Part shown: one piece after another, positions 25,804 through 35,604 of the stretch
Layout of the letters: the number at the start of each line of letters is the position of its first letter
Position numbering within the stretch: the stretch's first letter is position 1
Assembly: GCA_002478265.1 (NCBI GenBank)
Contig: DLNC01000024.1
Coordinates: forward strand, 42,082-106,081
Direction of reading: 5' to 3'
DNA from: Syntrophaceae bacterium UBA7520
GTDB lineage: Bacteria; Desulfobacterota; Syntrophia; Syntrophales; Smithellaceae
Length of the DNA: 64,000 bases
Translations under genes and position numbers: made by a program
The notes under the pieces: model-generated
Told to the model about the DNA's origin: nothing
Database searches by the model: none
Seen by the model: the letters and a program-made list of their open reading frames with translations, nothing else

Positions 25804-26283
25804 ATGGAGCAAAAAGCATTTCAGGAATACTATCCGGATGATTTAAGCCATTGCTATGGATGTGGTACGCTTAATCAGCATGGCTTGCAAATAAAGAGCT
25901 ATTGGGATGGAGAGGAATCTGTCTGTGTCTATACCCCCAGACCCCACCATACCGCCATCCCCGGTATCGTTTATGGTGGACTGATTGCTTCGCTGATTGA
26001 TTGCCATTCCACTGGCACGGCCGCAGCGGCAAAGTATAAGGCGGAAAACCGCGCGATGGACACGCTGCCCCCCTTGCGTTTTGTTACCGCGTCTTTGCAT
26101 GTGGATTATCTTTTGCCGACTCCCATTGATGGTCCGCTCGAAGTGCGGGGAAAGGTTAAGGAAGTCAAAGGGCGCCGGGTGGTTGTGGAATCGCAGCTTA
26201 TTGCCGGGGGAAAAGTATGCGCCAAAGGTGAGGTTATTGCTGTCCAGATGCCGGAGAGTATGGCGCCAGATCGCCACAAATAG
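25804..26283 (+). CDS. PaaI-type hotdog thioesterase
   Basis: 159 residues. CYGCGTLNQHGLQIKSYW, PGIVYGGLIASLIDCHSTG and a second hotdog half with LHVDYLLPTPID. Acyl-CoA or aromatic-CoA thioester hydrolysis is the family role. The N-terminal CYGCG may be a structural metal site. AAGGAG precedes the ATG. The last gene of the same-strand run. Confidence 0.8.
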   Translation: MEQKAFQEYYPDDLSHCYGCGTLNQHGLQIKSYWDGEESVCVYTPRPHHTAIPGIVYGGLIASLIDCHSTGTAAAAKYKAENRAMDTLPPLRFVTASLHVDYLLPTPIDGPLEVRGKVKEVKGRRVVVESQLIAGGKVCAKGEVIAVQMPESMAPDRHK

Positions 26284-26392
26284 TTTATTTGTAGGCCAGA
26301 TATTTTATTTAGGATGTGGTATAATTACTAAAAAAGTATAAGAGGTTTACTTGGAAAAGGACTAAGTTTATTTCTGATAAACAGGAGGGAGT

Positions 26393-27289
26393 ATGAAAAA
26401 AATCACTTTGCAAAAAATCCTTCCGCTTCTGGCTATATTCTTTTTGCTGCCCTGTCCTGGCTGGGCAAGGGAGATGGCGCCGATTGTTTCCACTGACTGG
26501 CTTATGGAGCATATGAAAAATCCTAAGCTGGTAATCCTGGATGTGCGACGGGTGGAAGAATACCGCGAAGGTCATATCCCCGGCGCCATAAACGCCTTTT
26601 ACGGGTCTTGGGCCTATATGAAAGACGGATTGTATTCATCCCTGCCCGAAAAAGATGATCTGGACGACACCATCGGGTATTTCGGGATTGATTTTGACAA
26701 CTGGGTGGTTGTCGTTGGCTGCATGGACACGCCAAGGCTCAGTTACCAGAGCGCGCGCGTCGCCTGTACCCTTCAGTATGCGGGCATCATAAACGTCGCG
26801 CTACTAGACGGCGGCATCAACAAGTGGATCGCGGAAAAGAAACCCCTTTCTCAAAAGATCGAACGCCGAAAGCCGAAAAAATTTCAGGGAAAATATGTGG
26901 GGGATAAGTTTGCCGATGCAAAGTATGTCAAGGATGGTCTGGGCAAGCTGGTTTTGCTGGATGTCCGCGAACCTGAGTATTTTTCCGGACAAAAAAAACT
27001 CGACTGCATCCCTAAAATGGGGCATATTCCCGGCGCCTTCAATCTGCCCACCTCCTGCGCTTTCAATAAAGATAAAACCTTCAAGGCTAAAGAGGAACTA
27101 GCCGCCATCGCCGAACCGGCTGTGGGAAAAGATCGTTCCGTTGCCATCGTTACTTACTGCGACACCGGTCAGTGCTGTCCGATCTGGTCTTATCTTTTGA
27201 CGCAGATATTAGGATATACCAATGTCAGGCTCTATGATGGCGGTATGCAGGAATGGATGCGGGATCCGCAGGCCCCAGTTACGCGCTGA
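26393..27289 (+). CDS. Exported two-domain rhodanese (thiosulfate sulfurtransferase-like)
   Basis: 298 residues with a signal peptide (residues 1-24, ending GWAR). Domain 1 (about 30-145) has LVILDVRRVEEYREGHIPGA; domain 2 (about 170-290) has LLDVREPEYF and an active loop YCDTGQCCPIWSYLL. The first domain lacks a standard Cys-x5-R loop, as is usual for the regulatory half. Sulfur transfer in the periplasm is inferred. CAGGAGG precedes the ATG. Confidence 0.88.
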   Translation: MKKITLQKILPLLAIFFLLPCPGWAREMAPIVSTDWLMEHMKNPKLVILDVRRVEEYREGHIPGAINAFYGSWAYMKDGLYSSLPEKDDLDDTIGYFGIDFDNWVVVVGCMDTPRLSYQSARVACTLQYAGIINVALLDGGINKWIAEKKPLSQKIERRKPKKFQGKYVGDKFADAKYVKDGLGKLVLLDVREPEYFSGQKKLDCIPKMGHIPGAFNLPTSCAFNKDKTFKAKEELAAIAEPAVGKDRSVAIVTYCDTGQCCPIWSYLLTQILGYTNVRLYDGGMQEWMRDPQAPVTR

Positions 27290-27376
27290 AATATCGTTTT
27301 TTTTGCGATGAAGCAAAGGCGGTATGTTTGTTCGTCTACTGGTCTGCGTAAATGAAATAAAATATCGGGGATAATT

Positions 27377-28237
27377 CTAGATAGCCAATTGCTCCAGCCA
27401 TTGTCTGATACGGTTCGCATCGCCGATGCGGGTGAGCTTGCCGTAGGAATCAAGCAGAATAATAATCAGAGAGCGCTGTGCGACTTCCGCCTGCATCACC
27501 AGGCAGCGGCCGGAAGCGCCAATATAGCCGGTCTTGGAAAGCCCTATCTGCCACCCGGGGTTTTGCACCAGGCGGTTGGTATTATGAAAAGTTACGTTGC
27601 GCCGGCCGGTGTCTATGGTTGCATTTTTACAAGTGCTAAATTCCCGAATCAGGTCATATTTATACGCGGCATCCACCAACAGCGCCAAGTCGCGCGCGGA
27701 AGAAACATTGCGGCTGGATAGCCCGGTTGGCTCTTCAAAATAAGTTTCGGTAAGGCCCAACTCCCGCGCTTTATAATTCATATCGCTGACAAAAAAATCC
27801 ATACCGCCGGGATAAGTTCTGCCCAGCGCGCGGGCGCAGCGGTTATCCGACGACATCAAAGAAAGCAAAAGCGCGTCTCTACGCGTTATCTGGGTGCCCG
27901 CGGGCATAAGGACACGGATGCGTTTTTTCAGACCGAGCAAGTCTTCTTTTTCAATAGTAATGTATTCATCGAGATCGACGCCCGAATCAAGCACGACCAT
28001 CGCCGTCATCAGTTTGGTGATGGAAGCGATGGGCAGTATCGCACTGGCTTTTTTCTGAATAAGAAGTTCGCCTGTTTCCTGATCCGCTACCAACGCTGCG
28101 GCGGAGCGAATTTCCGGTTTTTTGGAAATTGTGCCGGACGAATTTGGTGATTTGGAAAATGACAAGTCTGTCATTGCCAGAAACGCGACTATAAATATGG
28201 CGATTATTAAAATCACCCGGATGTTTTTAATTTTCAT
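27377..28237 (-). CDS. D-alanyl-D-alanine endopeptidase/carboxypeptidase (PBP7-like)
   Basis: 286 residues with an N-terminal signal anchor. Penicillin-binding motifs are complete: Ser72-x-x-Lys75 (SITK), Ser130-Asp-Asn132 and Lys235-Thr-Gly. It cleaves peptidoglycan cross-links in the periplasm. It lacks the C-terminal beta domain of PBP5, consistent with the PbpG group. A promoter candidate lies at 28283-28311. Confidence 0.9.
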   Translation of the reverse strand: MKIKNIRVILIIAIFIVAFLAMTDLSFSKSPNSSGTISKKPEIRSAAALVADQETGELLIQKKASAILPIASITKLMTAMVVLDSGVDLDEYITIEKEDLLGLKKRIRVLMPAGTQITRRDALLLSLMSSDNRCARALGRTYPGGMDFFVSDMNYKARELGLTETYFEEPTGLSSRNVSSARDLALLVDAAYKYDLIREFSTCKNATIDTGRRNVTFHNTNRLVQNPGWQIGLSKTGYIGASGRCLVMQAEVAQRSLIIILLDSYGKLTRIGDANRIRQWLEQLAI

Positions 28238-28282
28238 TTTGACTCCGTGATTTTGAATTGACGCAATGCATAAAACACAAAA

Positions 28283-28311
28283 TTTATCGCATAATTTTTA
28301 TCCAACGTCAA
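28283..28311 (-). promoter_or_regulatory. Candidate promoter of the PBP7-like gene
   Basis: On the minus strand, TTGACG (28306-28311) and GATAAA (28283-28288) are 17 bp apart, about 45 bp ahead of the start codon. Confidence 0.5.
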
Positions 28312-28356
28312 TGATAAACAGCAGAAATAATATAAAATAAAAAATTATTTATTTCC

Positions 28357-28386
28357 TTGACATTGATAATGCTAACTTTCTATGAT
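28357..28386 (+). promoter_or_regulatory. Promoter of the DUF6125-like gene
   Basis: TTGACA at 28357-28362, an 18-bp spacer and TATGAT at 28381-28386, about 50 bp before the coding start. Confidence 0.7.
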
Positions 28387-28434
28387 TTGGTAAATTATTC
28401 ATAGAAACAAAAGAACATCGGGCGAAATAATTTG

Positions 28435-28989
28435 ATGAAATCCTTAGCCGATATCTCCAAAGAAGAAATTATTGAACTGGAAAACAGCTGCTGGATGACG
28501 CATGACGGCATGTGGTTTTTTGTCTGTCTCAGCAATTTTGGAATCGAACAGGCTAATAAATTGAACAAAGCGGCGATAAAAGGATTGGCGCCGTTCGAAG
28601 TCGGCCGCACAAAAAAAGCAATAGGACTCACGAAAGATAAAGTGGAAAGTTTTCAGGAGCTGAAGGATTATTTTGCCATCGCTCAGAAATTGTTCATACC
28701 GGATTTTATGAACGGAACAGTTTTTTTTCCCCGGGAAAATATCATGTCCTGGGAGTTCGCGCCGGGTCGATGCTTTGCCTATAAGGGAATCAAACGCCTG
28801 GGCGCGATTGACCAGTATGAATGTGGGGTCATGTACCGTATCGAATGTTGGCTCGAGAGTCTCGGCGTTAAATATAAGATGAAGCCGCAAGTAGAAAAAT
28901 GCCTGATGCACCTGACGGGAAAGTGTTCAGGCGAAATAGAATTGTTTTTTCCCTGGCCGGGAGCAGTTAGATACAAGCGTCTTTTTTGA
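28435..28989 (+). CDS. DUF6125-like protein
   Basis: 184 residues from ATG 28435 (a TTG lies one codon upstream). CWMTHDGMWFFVCLSNFGIEQA and a late Cys-rich segment (EKCLMHLTGKCSGEI) resemble the DUF6125 group, often found in anaerobes. No catalytic motif is apparent and no strong ribosome site is seen. A monocistronic unit with its own promoter. Confidence 0.65.
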   Translation: MKSLADISKEEIIELENSCWMTHDGMWFFVCLSNFGIEQANKLNKAAIKGLAPFEVGRTKKAIGLTKDKVESFQELKDYFAIAQKLFIPDFMNGTVFFPRENIMSWEFAPGRCFAYKGIKRLGAIDQYECGVMYRIECWLESLGVKYKMKPQVEKCLMHLTGKCSGEIELFFPWPGAVRYKRLF

Positions 28990-29019
28990 ACAGCGCGTCT
29001 CCCTTCAGGCGCAAACGTC

Positions 29020-30594
29020 TCATATTTTTATCCAGTAATCGACAAACACAAAGGTGGATAAAACCACTCCCAGAGGAACATTCACAATAACTCCGCAGGT
29101 GAAAGCCCAGAACGGTTTCATGCCGAAGATGAGCATTTCAGAAAAACGAGTGGAAAGACCGATGCAGAGGAAGCAAAGAACAAATGCCCACGAGCGCAGT
29201 TTTTTTATCGGAGAAATAACTTCCGGATTAAGGACGCTATCAAACCAGCTTGAACTGGCGGCAAGCTGGCTCAGGGCCATAATTTGATCTGTGTTGGTTA
29301 TTTTACCTGCCAAGATTTTTAGGTCATCAACGGAAACCGGGCCTTTAATAGCCAGAGTTTTTTTCTCGTCATCGATAGTCAGCCGATCGGCAAATTGAGA
29401 CGGCATCTGGAAGCCGGAAAAATCAGCTTTATATTCCTTGCCCTTATATTTTCCTTCCCACTTGGCTTTTCCCGTGTAATCAGGCGGCGCCATAGTGCCG
29501 GTTATGCTGACGATTATGGAAGCCGCCAGAAAGCCGAGGACAAATTTGGGAAAACGCTCCCAGATGATCGAGGCGCCGACGGCGCTTTCTTTCCCTTCTT
29601 TGTCCTTTTCCCAAAACATGACGGAAACAAAAGCCAGGATAAGGCACCAAATTCCTATCCAGATATCGCGGCCAATGACTTTCATCAGCGTGAAAGTGTG
29701 AATAGGAGATTCTCCAAAGCGGGTAGCCAGCTCGGCGGCCACGGCGAAACCGGCGGCATCGGCGAATTCAGAAGTGCCGATAATCGCGCCGGCAACGCCC
29801 GGAGCGATTATGTCCGGGACCAGTTGTTTCAGGACAAAGGTAAGCGCGAAGATCATAATGATTGCCCAGATGGTGACTACGGCGATGGAAATCGAGATGT
29901 GTTCATTTTTGGCTTTTACCGCCCCGCCTACGGCAATGGAGGCGGAAACGCCGCAGACGGCTCCGCCCGCGCCCAACACCGCCCCAAACTGCGGCTCGAG
30001 CTTGAAAATCCTTGTTGCCGCTAGATAGATAGTCAGCCAGGTAACCACGGAAACAATTGTGGCCTGAATCATGGCGATGGGGCCGGCTTTGATAATCAGA
30101 GTGAAGGGCAGTGTCGCGCCTAAAAGAACAATTCCGGTTTTGATGTAATACTCTGTACGCAGAGAAACCTTCAGCCATTCAGGAATTTTAAAAATGTTGG
30201 AAATAAAAAGTCCGATGATCAAGGCCAGCAGAGGCGCCTCCAAGTTGAAATCTTCCATCAGCTTCCAGCTGGCGAGGTAAAAAATAATTAAAGAACCGAT
30301 GAAAAGAATGATGAATCCGGGGATGAATTCCTTTAATTTGTGCCCCATGATTTTCATGGAGATGCTGAATATCACGCCTAAAACAAAGAAGATGGTGAGA
30401 TAGCCGCGGAAATTTTTTGCCAGATCCGCCCATACCTGGCCGAAATCGGTAAACTTGCCGGGAAGAACCGCCCATCCCTTGATGGAAACGCCCATCCACA
30501 GGGCAACAATCGCCGTTATGACAATGCCCAGGCCAAGCCAAACAGACCACCAATCTTCCGTCTTCCATAACTTTTCCAAATTACCGCTTCTCAT
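29020..30594 (-). CDS. YeiH-type putative sulfate exporter family transporter
   Basis: 524 residues from the ATG at 30594, chosen for AAGGAG at 30601-30606 (complement); the upstream extension is rejected. About 11 membrane segments with GAVCGVSASIAVGGAVKAK and GTSEFADAAGFAVA, conserved in the Cons_hypoth698 family. A 100-residue soluble insert (TGKAKWEGKYKGKEYKADFSG ... ITNTDQIMAL) separates the last membrane segments and is longer than in E. coli YeiH. Substrate unproven. Confidence 0.85.
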   Translation of the reverse strand: MRSGNLEKLWKTEDWWSVWLGLGIVITAIVALWMGVSIKGWAVLPGKFTDFGQVWADLAKNFRGYLTIFFVLGVIFSISMKIMGHKLKEFIPGFIILFIGSLIIFYLASWKLMEDFNLEAPLLALIIGLFISNIFKIPEWLKVSLRTEYYIKTGIVLLGATLPFTLIIKAGPIAMIQATIVSVVTWLTIYLAATRIFKLEPQFGAVLGAGGAVCGVSASIAVGGAVKAKNEHISISIAVVTIWAIIMIFALTFVLKQLVPDIIAPGVAGAIIGTSEFADAAGFAVAAELATRFGESPIHTFTLMKVIGRDIWIGIWCLILAFVSVMFWEKDKEGKESAVGASIIWERFPKFVLGFLAASIIVSITGTMAPPDYTGKAKWEGKYKGKEYKADFSGFQMPSQFADRLTIDDEKKTLAIKGPVSVDDLKILAGKITNTDQIMALSQLAASSSWFDSVLNPEVISPIKKLRSWAFVLCFLCIGLSTRFSEMLIFGMKPFWAFTCGVIVNVPLGVVLSTFVFVDYWIKI

Positions 30595-30980
30595 TTTCTG
30601 CTCCTTAATATGAAAACACTTGTTTGACGCACAATTAATTTTCAGCATTATGATGGATTGTTTTTAAAAAACAAGAAATTTTTCAGGTTGCTTTATTGCA
30701 TGCCGGATTAAAGAAATTGTGATGCGAAACGGATTTCCGAATTTTTCCGGCGAAAACAAATTATTTTTTATACCGGACTATCTCGGGAAGATTATTTTTT
30801 ATGAAATTCGTTTATGCTGTGCGCGGGCGTTTGCCATGGGGTGAAAATAATGCCAATCACGCGTTAAAACAACGTATATCAAAAATAATGTTTTATCGCG
30901 GTCACAAAAATTTTTTTCTTTGCATCTGTCAAAAAGTAATGTATGAGCGTGGCACAAATAAAATTTTCAAAGGGGGAAAA
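30595..30980. other. Intergenic region without a supported gene
   Basis: AT-rich spacer between the divergent transporter and outer-membrane protein genes. The frame of the downstream gene stays open to 30801, but without a ribosome site or signal peptide before 30981. No convincing promoter pair or hairpin was seen. Confidence 0.5.
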
Positions 30981-31811
30981 ATGTCGACGCTGTTGCGCAG
31001 GTGGTTTCGTTTATCTATTGTTTTGTTTCTCTTTGTTTTGCTTCCCCGGCTTGCCTTTGCCGTGAATTTTTACGATGGCTCCCGCGCCCGGCAGGGCCTT
31101 TATTTCCTTACTTACACCTACGCCTATTTTGCCGATGAGACGACCGACAAAAGCGGCAAATCACTCAGTAAAGACTTTGGCCTTTTCAGCGCGCAGGAAA
31201 TACTGCGCCTGTGCTACTATTCGCCTGATTTTGTGGCGACCGTTGTTGTTCCTTTCGGCTACACAAAGATCAGTTCGCTGGATCAGGAATCTTTCGGCTT
31301 GGGTGATATCAGCGTCGGCGCCGGCTACTTTCTGCCGATAAAAAAGGTGGATATTTTGCCGATGCTTTTTATGAAATTTCCCACCGGAGAATACAGAGCG
31401 GCAAAAGCCGCCAACATCGGCTCCAACCAGTATGATATCGCGCCGATGGTATTTATTCATAAAACCATAGGCAAGTTCAGCGTCGACGCCGCGGTAAAAT
31501 ATTATTTCCGGTTGGAAAACAACGCCACCGATACTCTGCCGGGAGACGAGCTGCATCTGCAGGGCCTTTTGGGTTATAATGTTACTGATAAATTTAAGTT
31601 GGGCCCTTCAGTCAACTGGATGATCAGCAAAAACAAGGAACAGGGCGGCTCAACGGTCAGCGGCAGCGCCCGGGAGAAACTATCCGTCGGCGCGGATTTT
31701 TATTACCGCTTTTCGTGGCTCGGCGTGACGCTTACTTATCTTTATGATGTGTACGCGGAGAACTCGACCAAAGGGCATTTTCTCCAGTTAAAAACTGTTT
31801 ACCGTTTTTAA
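30981..31811 (+). CDS. Outer-membrane beta-barrel protein (phenol-degradation MetA-like transporter family)
   Basis: 276 residues from ATG 30981, which has AAAGGGGG upstream and starts a clear signal peptide (LRRWFRLSIVLFLFVLL, cleavage after AFA). The mature part alternates aromatic beta strands (GLYFLTYTYAYFADET, LSVGADFYYRFSWLGVTLTYLY) and ends in Phe (KTVYRF), as required for outer-membrane insertion. GDISVGAGYFLP is typical of the MetA family. The cargo is unknown. Confidence 0.8.
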   Translation: MSTLLRRWFRLSIVLFLFVLLPRLAFAVNFYDGSRARQGLYFLTYTYAYFADETTDKSGKSLSKDFGLFSAQEILRLCYYSPDFVATVVVPFGYTKISSLDQESFGLGDISVGAGYFLPIKKVDILPMLFMKFPTGEYRAAKAANIGSNQYDIAPMVFIHKTIGKFSVDAAVKYYFRLENNATDTLPGDELHLQGLLGYNVTDKFKLGPSVNWMISKNKEQGGSTVSGSAREKLSVGADFYYRFSWLGVTLTYLYDVYAENSTKGHFLQLKTVYRF

Positions 31812-31931
31812 TTTTTTCCCGTTGTCGGAAAAAAAAGATTTTTTACCAAAGAAGATTATCACGCTTATGAAATAGAGGCGTAAGTTCGCTTGTGTCGTTT
31901 TTGTTCTTCTTAAATATATTAAAATATTTGC

Positions 31932-31959
31932 TTGACGTAAATTTTCTTTTCGATATATT
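31932..31959 (+). promoter_or_regulatory. Promoter of the DISM-GGDEF gene
   Basis: TTGACG at 31932-31937, a 16-bp spacer and TATATT at 31954-31959, about 110 bp upstream of the gene. The rest of the 263-bp spacer holds no gene or recognised riboswitch. Confidence 0.6.
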
Positions 31960-32074
31960 CTCTTAATACCCAAAGAAATATTTTAGCGGCTTTAGCGGCG
32001 TAAAGTTGCCATAAACAAAAGATAAAAAATTTTATTAGAGCCCTTGTCGTGCATGACTAAAAGGAGCACATGTT

Positions 32075-34042
32075 ATGCCCCTTTTTAAAAGTAGCACACA
32101 AAAAGTTCACAATCATCGCCTCGTAAAAAATCATAATTTCCTTATTTTATTTTTGATAATTGTCATTTTTCTGTGTCCTTCGATTGCCAAAGCAGAAAAA
32201 CCGGTCTTTTATCTTGCCGATGACAAACCTTATCAAGCCATAGACAAAATCGAATATCTTATTGAAGATGTTCCCATGAGTCATTTTCAGGCAGCCGGCG
32301 CGGATATGAAATCTCGTTGGCTGCCCATGAGCAAAAAAAGTTTTGGTTTCGGCGACTTTCACCCTCCGGTTTGGATCAGGTTTGATATCGAAAGTAAAGT
32401 CTCAGGTAGTCAACATTGGATAATGGAAATAGGGCAGAATCTTCTCGACCGCGTGGATGTTCATTTTTATAATCAGAAAACAGGCCGCTGGTTATTAGGG
32501 GGGCAGGCGGGTAATTTGCTCCGTCCGGATGAACGCGCGGCCAAACACCACGTGTTATTGATTCCTTTCTGCCTTTCCGCCGCGGAGCGCCATACCGTTT
32601 ATATACGCGTAGAATCGATTGCGGGTATGTTTTTAACGCTGGAAATATGGCAGGAAGTAGCCTTTCGCGCTTATGATCAGCAAAGAAATTTGTGGCTGGG
32701 ATTTTTCCTCGGCATTTTAACCATAATGTTTTTTTATAATCTATTTCTCTATATTTTTACCAGGGACAAAAACTACTTATTTTATTCCGCCTACATTTTC
32801 GCTGTTGTGCTATACGAGCTGGCCGGCACCGGTCTGGGCGGATATTATTTTTGGGGCAATTCCCTGTGGCTGAAGCAATATGGTTACTTGCTGTTTGCTT
32901 CGCTGAGTTTTTTGACCGCGACAATTTTTATCCGCGTCTTTTTGTCTCTTCGCCAATACGGCGGCTGGGTTCTCGCATTAAATAATATTTTTCTTGCTTT
33001 TTGGATTGCGGCAACTGTTTTGCCTTTTTTTATTTTTAACAAGCCGTTTTTAAGCTCGTTGCAGCTAATGGCGCTTTTAAGCCCGATTGCGGGGACAGTC
33101 ACTTGCATTTATTTGTGGGTTAAGGGGAATGTTCAGGCCAAGTATTATACGATTGCGATTTTCTTCCTGAATGCGGGAACATTTATTCTTATGTTGGGAC
33201 TTATGGGTATTGTTGAACAAAATTTTTTCACCGCGTACGGACAAATGATCGGCTTTGTGCTGCAATTCATTCTTCTTTCTTGGGCGCTGGCCGATCGTAT
33301 CAGAAGAGAGCGCACGGCAAGAGAAGCGGCTCAGATAGAATCTTTGGAATTAAGTAAAAAAATAGCGCAGCAAAACAAAGAAAAATTGCAACTGCAGGAG
33401 GAATTATTACACCTGCAACGTCAGACAACTGAAGATCTGCAAAAACAGGTTGTCGAGCGAACCAAAGAACTTGAGCGCGTCATGAATAATTTGGAAGAAG
33501 CCAATAAGGAACTCTCCCTCTTGAGCATTACCGATCCTTTAACCAAGCTTTACAACCGCCGGTATTTTAATGAAGTTATGGAAAACGAAATCAAGCGCGC
33601 CGTAAACACGGGGCAGGCTGTGTCTGTGTTAATGGCGGATATAGATCATTTTAAAAATATTAACGACGCATATGGTCATCTGGTCGGCGACGAATGCCTC
33701 TGTCTGATAGCAGAAACGTTGCGGCAGAAGTTAACGAGATCCGGCGATTTAATTGCCCGTATCGGTGGCGAGGAATTTGCCATTGTTTTGCCTTCAACCT
33801 CGATCGACAGCGCGTTTATTGTTGCTGAACGCGTCCGTGAAGCGGTAGAAAAAATTGTTTTTACGCATCGGAGACAGCGCATTAATTTGCGGGTAAGTAT
33901 TGGTGTTGCCGGATGGTTTCCAAAATCTACTAAAGATAAAGAACGTCTTATGGAAGCGGCGGATAAAGCGCTGTACGAAGCAAAACGCACCGGCCGCAAC
34001 CGCGTTATCATGGCGCCTTTGCCCAAAACACAAAAGGTGTAA
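32075..34042 (+). CDS. Membrane diguanylate cyclase with 7TMR-DISM sensor
   Basis: 655 residues. Signal segment, periplasmic 7TMR-DISM-extracellular-2 domain (about 40-195, VWIRFDI ... YIRVESIAG), seven membrane helices (about 205-410), a coiled coil (about 420-480) and a GGDEF domain. The active site is GGEEF at 564-568, intact, with an inhibitory I-site RSGD at 555-558. It makes c-di-GMP in response to an extracytoplasmic ligand, probably with product feedback. GGAG precedes the ATG. Confidence 0.93.
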   Translation: MPLFKSSTQKVHNHRLVKNHNFLILFLIIVIFLCPSIAKAEKPVFYLADDKPYQAIDKIEYLIEDVPMSHFQAAGADMKSRWLPMSKKSFGFGDFHPPVWIRFDIESKVSGSQHWIMEIGQNLLDRVDVHFYNQKTGRWLLGGQAGNLLRPDERAAKHHVLLIPFCLSAAERHTVYIRVESIAGMFLTLEIWQEVAFRAYDQQRNLWLGFFLGILTIMFFYNLFLYIFTRDKNYLFYSAYIFAVVLYELAGTGLGGYYFWGNSLWLKQYGYLLFASLSFLTATIFIRVFLSLRQYGGWVLALNNIFLAFWIAATVLPFFIFNKPFLSSLQLMALLSPIAGTVTCIYLWVKGNVQAKYYTIAIFFLNAGTFILMLGLMGIVEQNFFTAYGQMIGFVLQFILLSWALADRIRRERTAREAAQIESLELSKKIAQQNKEKLQLQEELLHLQRQTTEDLQKQVVERTKELERVMNNLEEANKELSLLSITDPLTKLYNRRYFNEVMENEIKRAVNTGQAVSVLMADIDHFKNINDAYGHLVGDECLCLIAETLRQKLTRSGDLIARIGGEEFAIVLPSTSIDSAFIVAERVREAVEKIVFTHRRQRINLRVSIGVAGWFPKSTKDKERLMEAADKALYEAKRTGRNRVIMAPLPKTQKV

Positions 34043-34132
34043 ATTTCATTTTAAGATTAAGCTGGGCTGTTTGCTCACTGGCCAGGCATCGCTCTATGAT
34101 GCATCAAAAAATGCGGTTGATATTTTTTGATG

Positions 34133-35551
34133 TCATGCGGTATCTTTGCTGCCACTTCGGTTAATCATGAATTTTGCGAATTCGTAAAGAGCGGCGGCAA
34201 AGGAAATAAAAATAATAGCAAGTATTGCCCAATAATAAAATTCAAACCCCATGGCTAGGGCCGCCAATTTCAGCGCGACAAAAAATAGTATGGCCGTTTT
34301 AGGATAAGGGAAAACCAGGCGATGACTCAACCACAGGCAGGCGGGGATGATGATTATCACCATCAGGATTATTTTAAAAAAAGGCGCGATAGGCACATCG
34401 AGCAGGGCGTGTTGAAAAAGAAGAATGGGGATATAATGCAGAATATACACATTTATGGAATGCCTGGAACAAAAATCTGTTACGAGATTGGGACGGTTGA
34501 AAAATTTTTTGGCAAAAGCGAGTAAAAACATCAGAATAAAAACGCTGCTCAAAGGCGACAAAAACCAGATGAGCATTGCCACAATCAATAATGAAGCATT
34601 CAATGCGGGCATTTCCATCTTTTTTCCCGACAAGGTATTGCTTTCCACGGCTTTGTACATTTCTTCAACGCCGGGCAAATAAATAAAATGCACCAAAATT
34701 ATGTATAAGCCAAAGAAGAAAACGGTGAGCGCCCCCCACATTTTCCAGCTACCGATGTCGCTTAAGGTATGCCAATCTTTTTTATAGACGTATAATCCGA
34801 AGGCAAATAATGGGATGAGCATCCATATCTGAATGTTTTCAAAAAACACCGCCTTGCCCAGCATTGTCCATCCGTTAAGAAGAATACCGTTGAGCAAGTA
34901 AAGACAGGAGACAGCCACGTAAACAACGCTCAACGTCAGGGCAAAAAGGATTGTTTTGGTGATGACTTTCTTTCGGCTTTCCGGCGCGACCGGTTTGACG
35001 GGTTTCTTTCTGAACAGCAAATTTAATAAGACAACGATAATTGTCACAAAAAAGAGCAAAGTTAAAAACCAGGTGTGGTAAAAATCAAAGTGTATCTGAT
35101 TGATCATTATGTCCGGATTGGTCATGAATATCAGCGGGATGTCTATAAATGAGCGCCAGAAACTGATGAATGTATCCTGATAGGTGAGGTTTAAATTGCC
35201 TATTCTTTTGGACATGAGGTACGGGAAAACATCACCCATACAAAATACAAAAACAATTACCGGCACGTAAAGCCGTAAAAATCTTTTTTTGATATATTGG
35301 ATACTCCCCGCTTTTTTGAGAGAAGGGAGAATAAACAGCGCGGCAATAAAGATCATGCAGGGCATCATGTAGATGTACATCGCCCGTACGGCTGTTTCAA
35401 AAATTCTGGCCGAGTCTTCTTTATCTACTGTTGCCCACCAGAAGAGTATGGGATAGGCAAAAGCCAGCATGGCGTGATAAACAACCACGTTATAGACAAG
35501 GACGTTTCTGAGATTATCAAGATAGACGATGCGGTTTTGTTCTGATTTCAT
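34133..35551 (-). CDS. Acyltransferase 3 family membrane protein
   Basis: 472 residues, about ten membrane segments. The N-terminal RIVYLDNLRNVLVYNVVVYH carries the family's conserved His in the first helix. Members acylate surface glycans or OPG-type glucans at the inner membrane; the acceptor here is unknown. It is the last gene of a minus-strand run behind the peroxiredoxin. Confidence 0.82.
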   Translation of the reverse strand: MKSEQNRIVYLDNLRNVLVYNVVVYHAMLAFAYPILFWWATVDKEDSARIFETAVRAMYIYMMPCMIFIAALFILPSLKKAGSIQYIKKRFLRLYVPVIVFVFCMGDVFPYLMSKRIGNLNLTYQDTFISFWRSFIDIPLIFMTNPDIMINQIHFDFYHTWFLTLLFFVTIIVVLLNLLFRKKPVKPVAPESRKKVITKTILFALTLSVVYVAVSCLYLLNGILLNGWTMLGKAVFFENIQIWMLIPLFAFGLYVYKKDWHTLSDIGSWKMWGALTVFFFGLYIILVHFIYLPGVEEMYKAVESNTLSGKKMEMPALNASLLIVAMLIWFLSPLSSVFILMFLLAFAKKFFNRPNLVTDFCSRHSINVYILHYIPILLFQHALLDVPIAPFFKIILMVIIIIPACLWLSHRLVFPYPKTAILFFVALKLAALAMGFEFYYWAILAIIFISFAAALYEFAKFMINRSGSKDTA

Positions 35552-35604
35552 TTTATTCCTGCAAAAATATTTTCTTCCACCCCGTGGGAAGTCCCGGTTT
35601 GGTC

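Noticed and set aside
30801..30980. Upstream start of the outer-membrane protein at 30801
   Set aside because: No ribosome site, and it would bury the clear signal peptide that begins at 30981.
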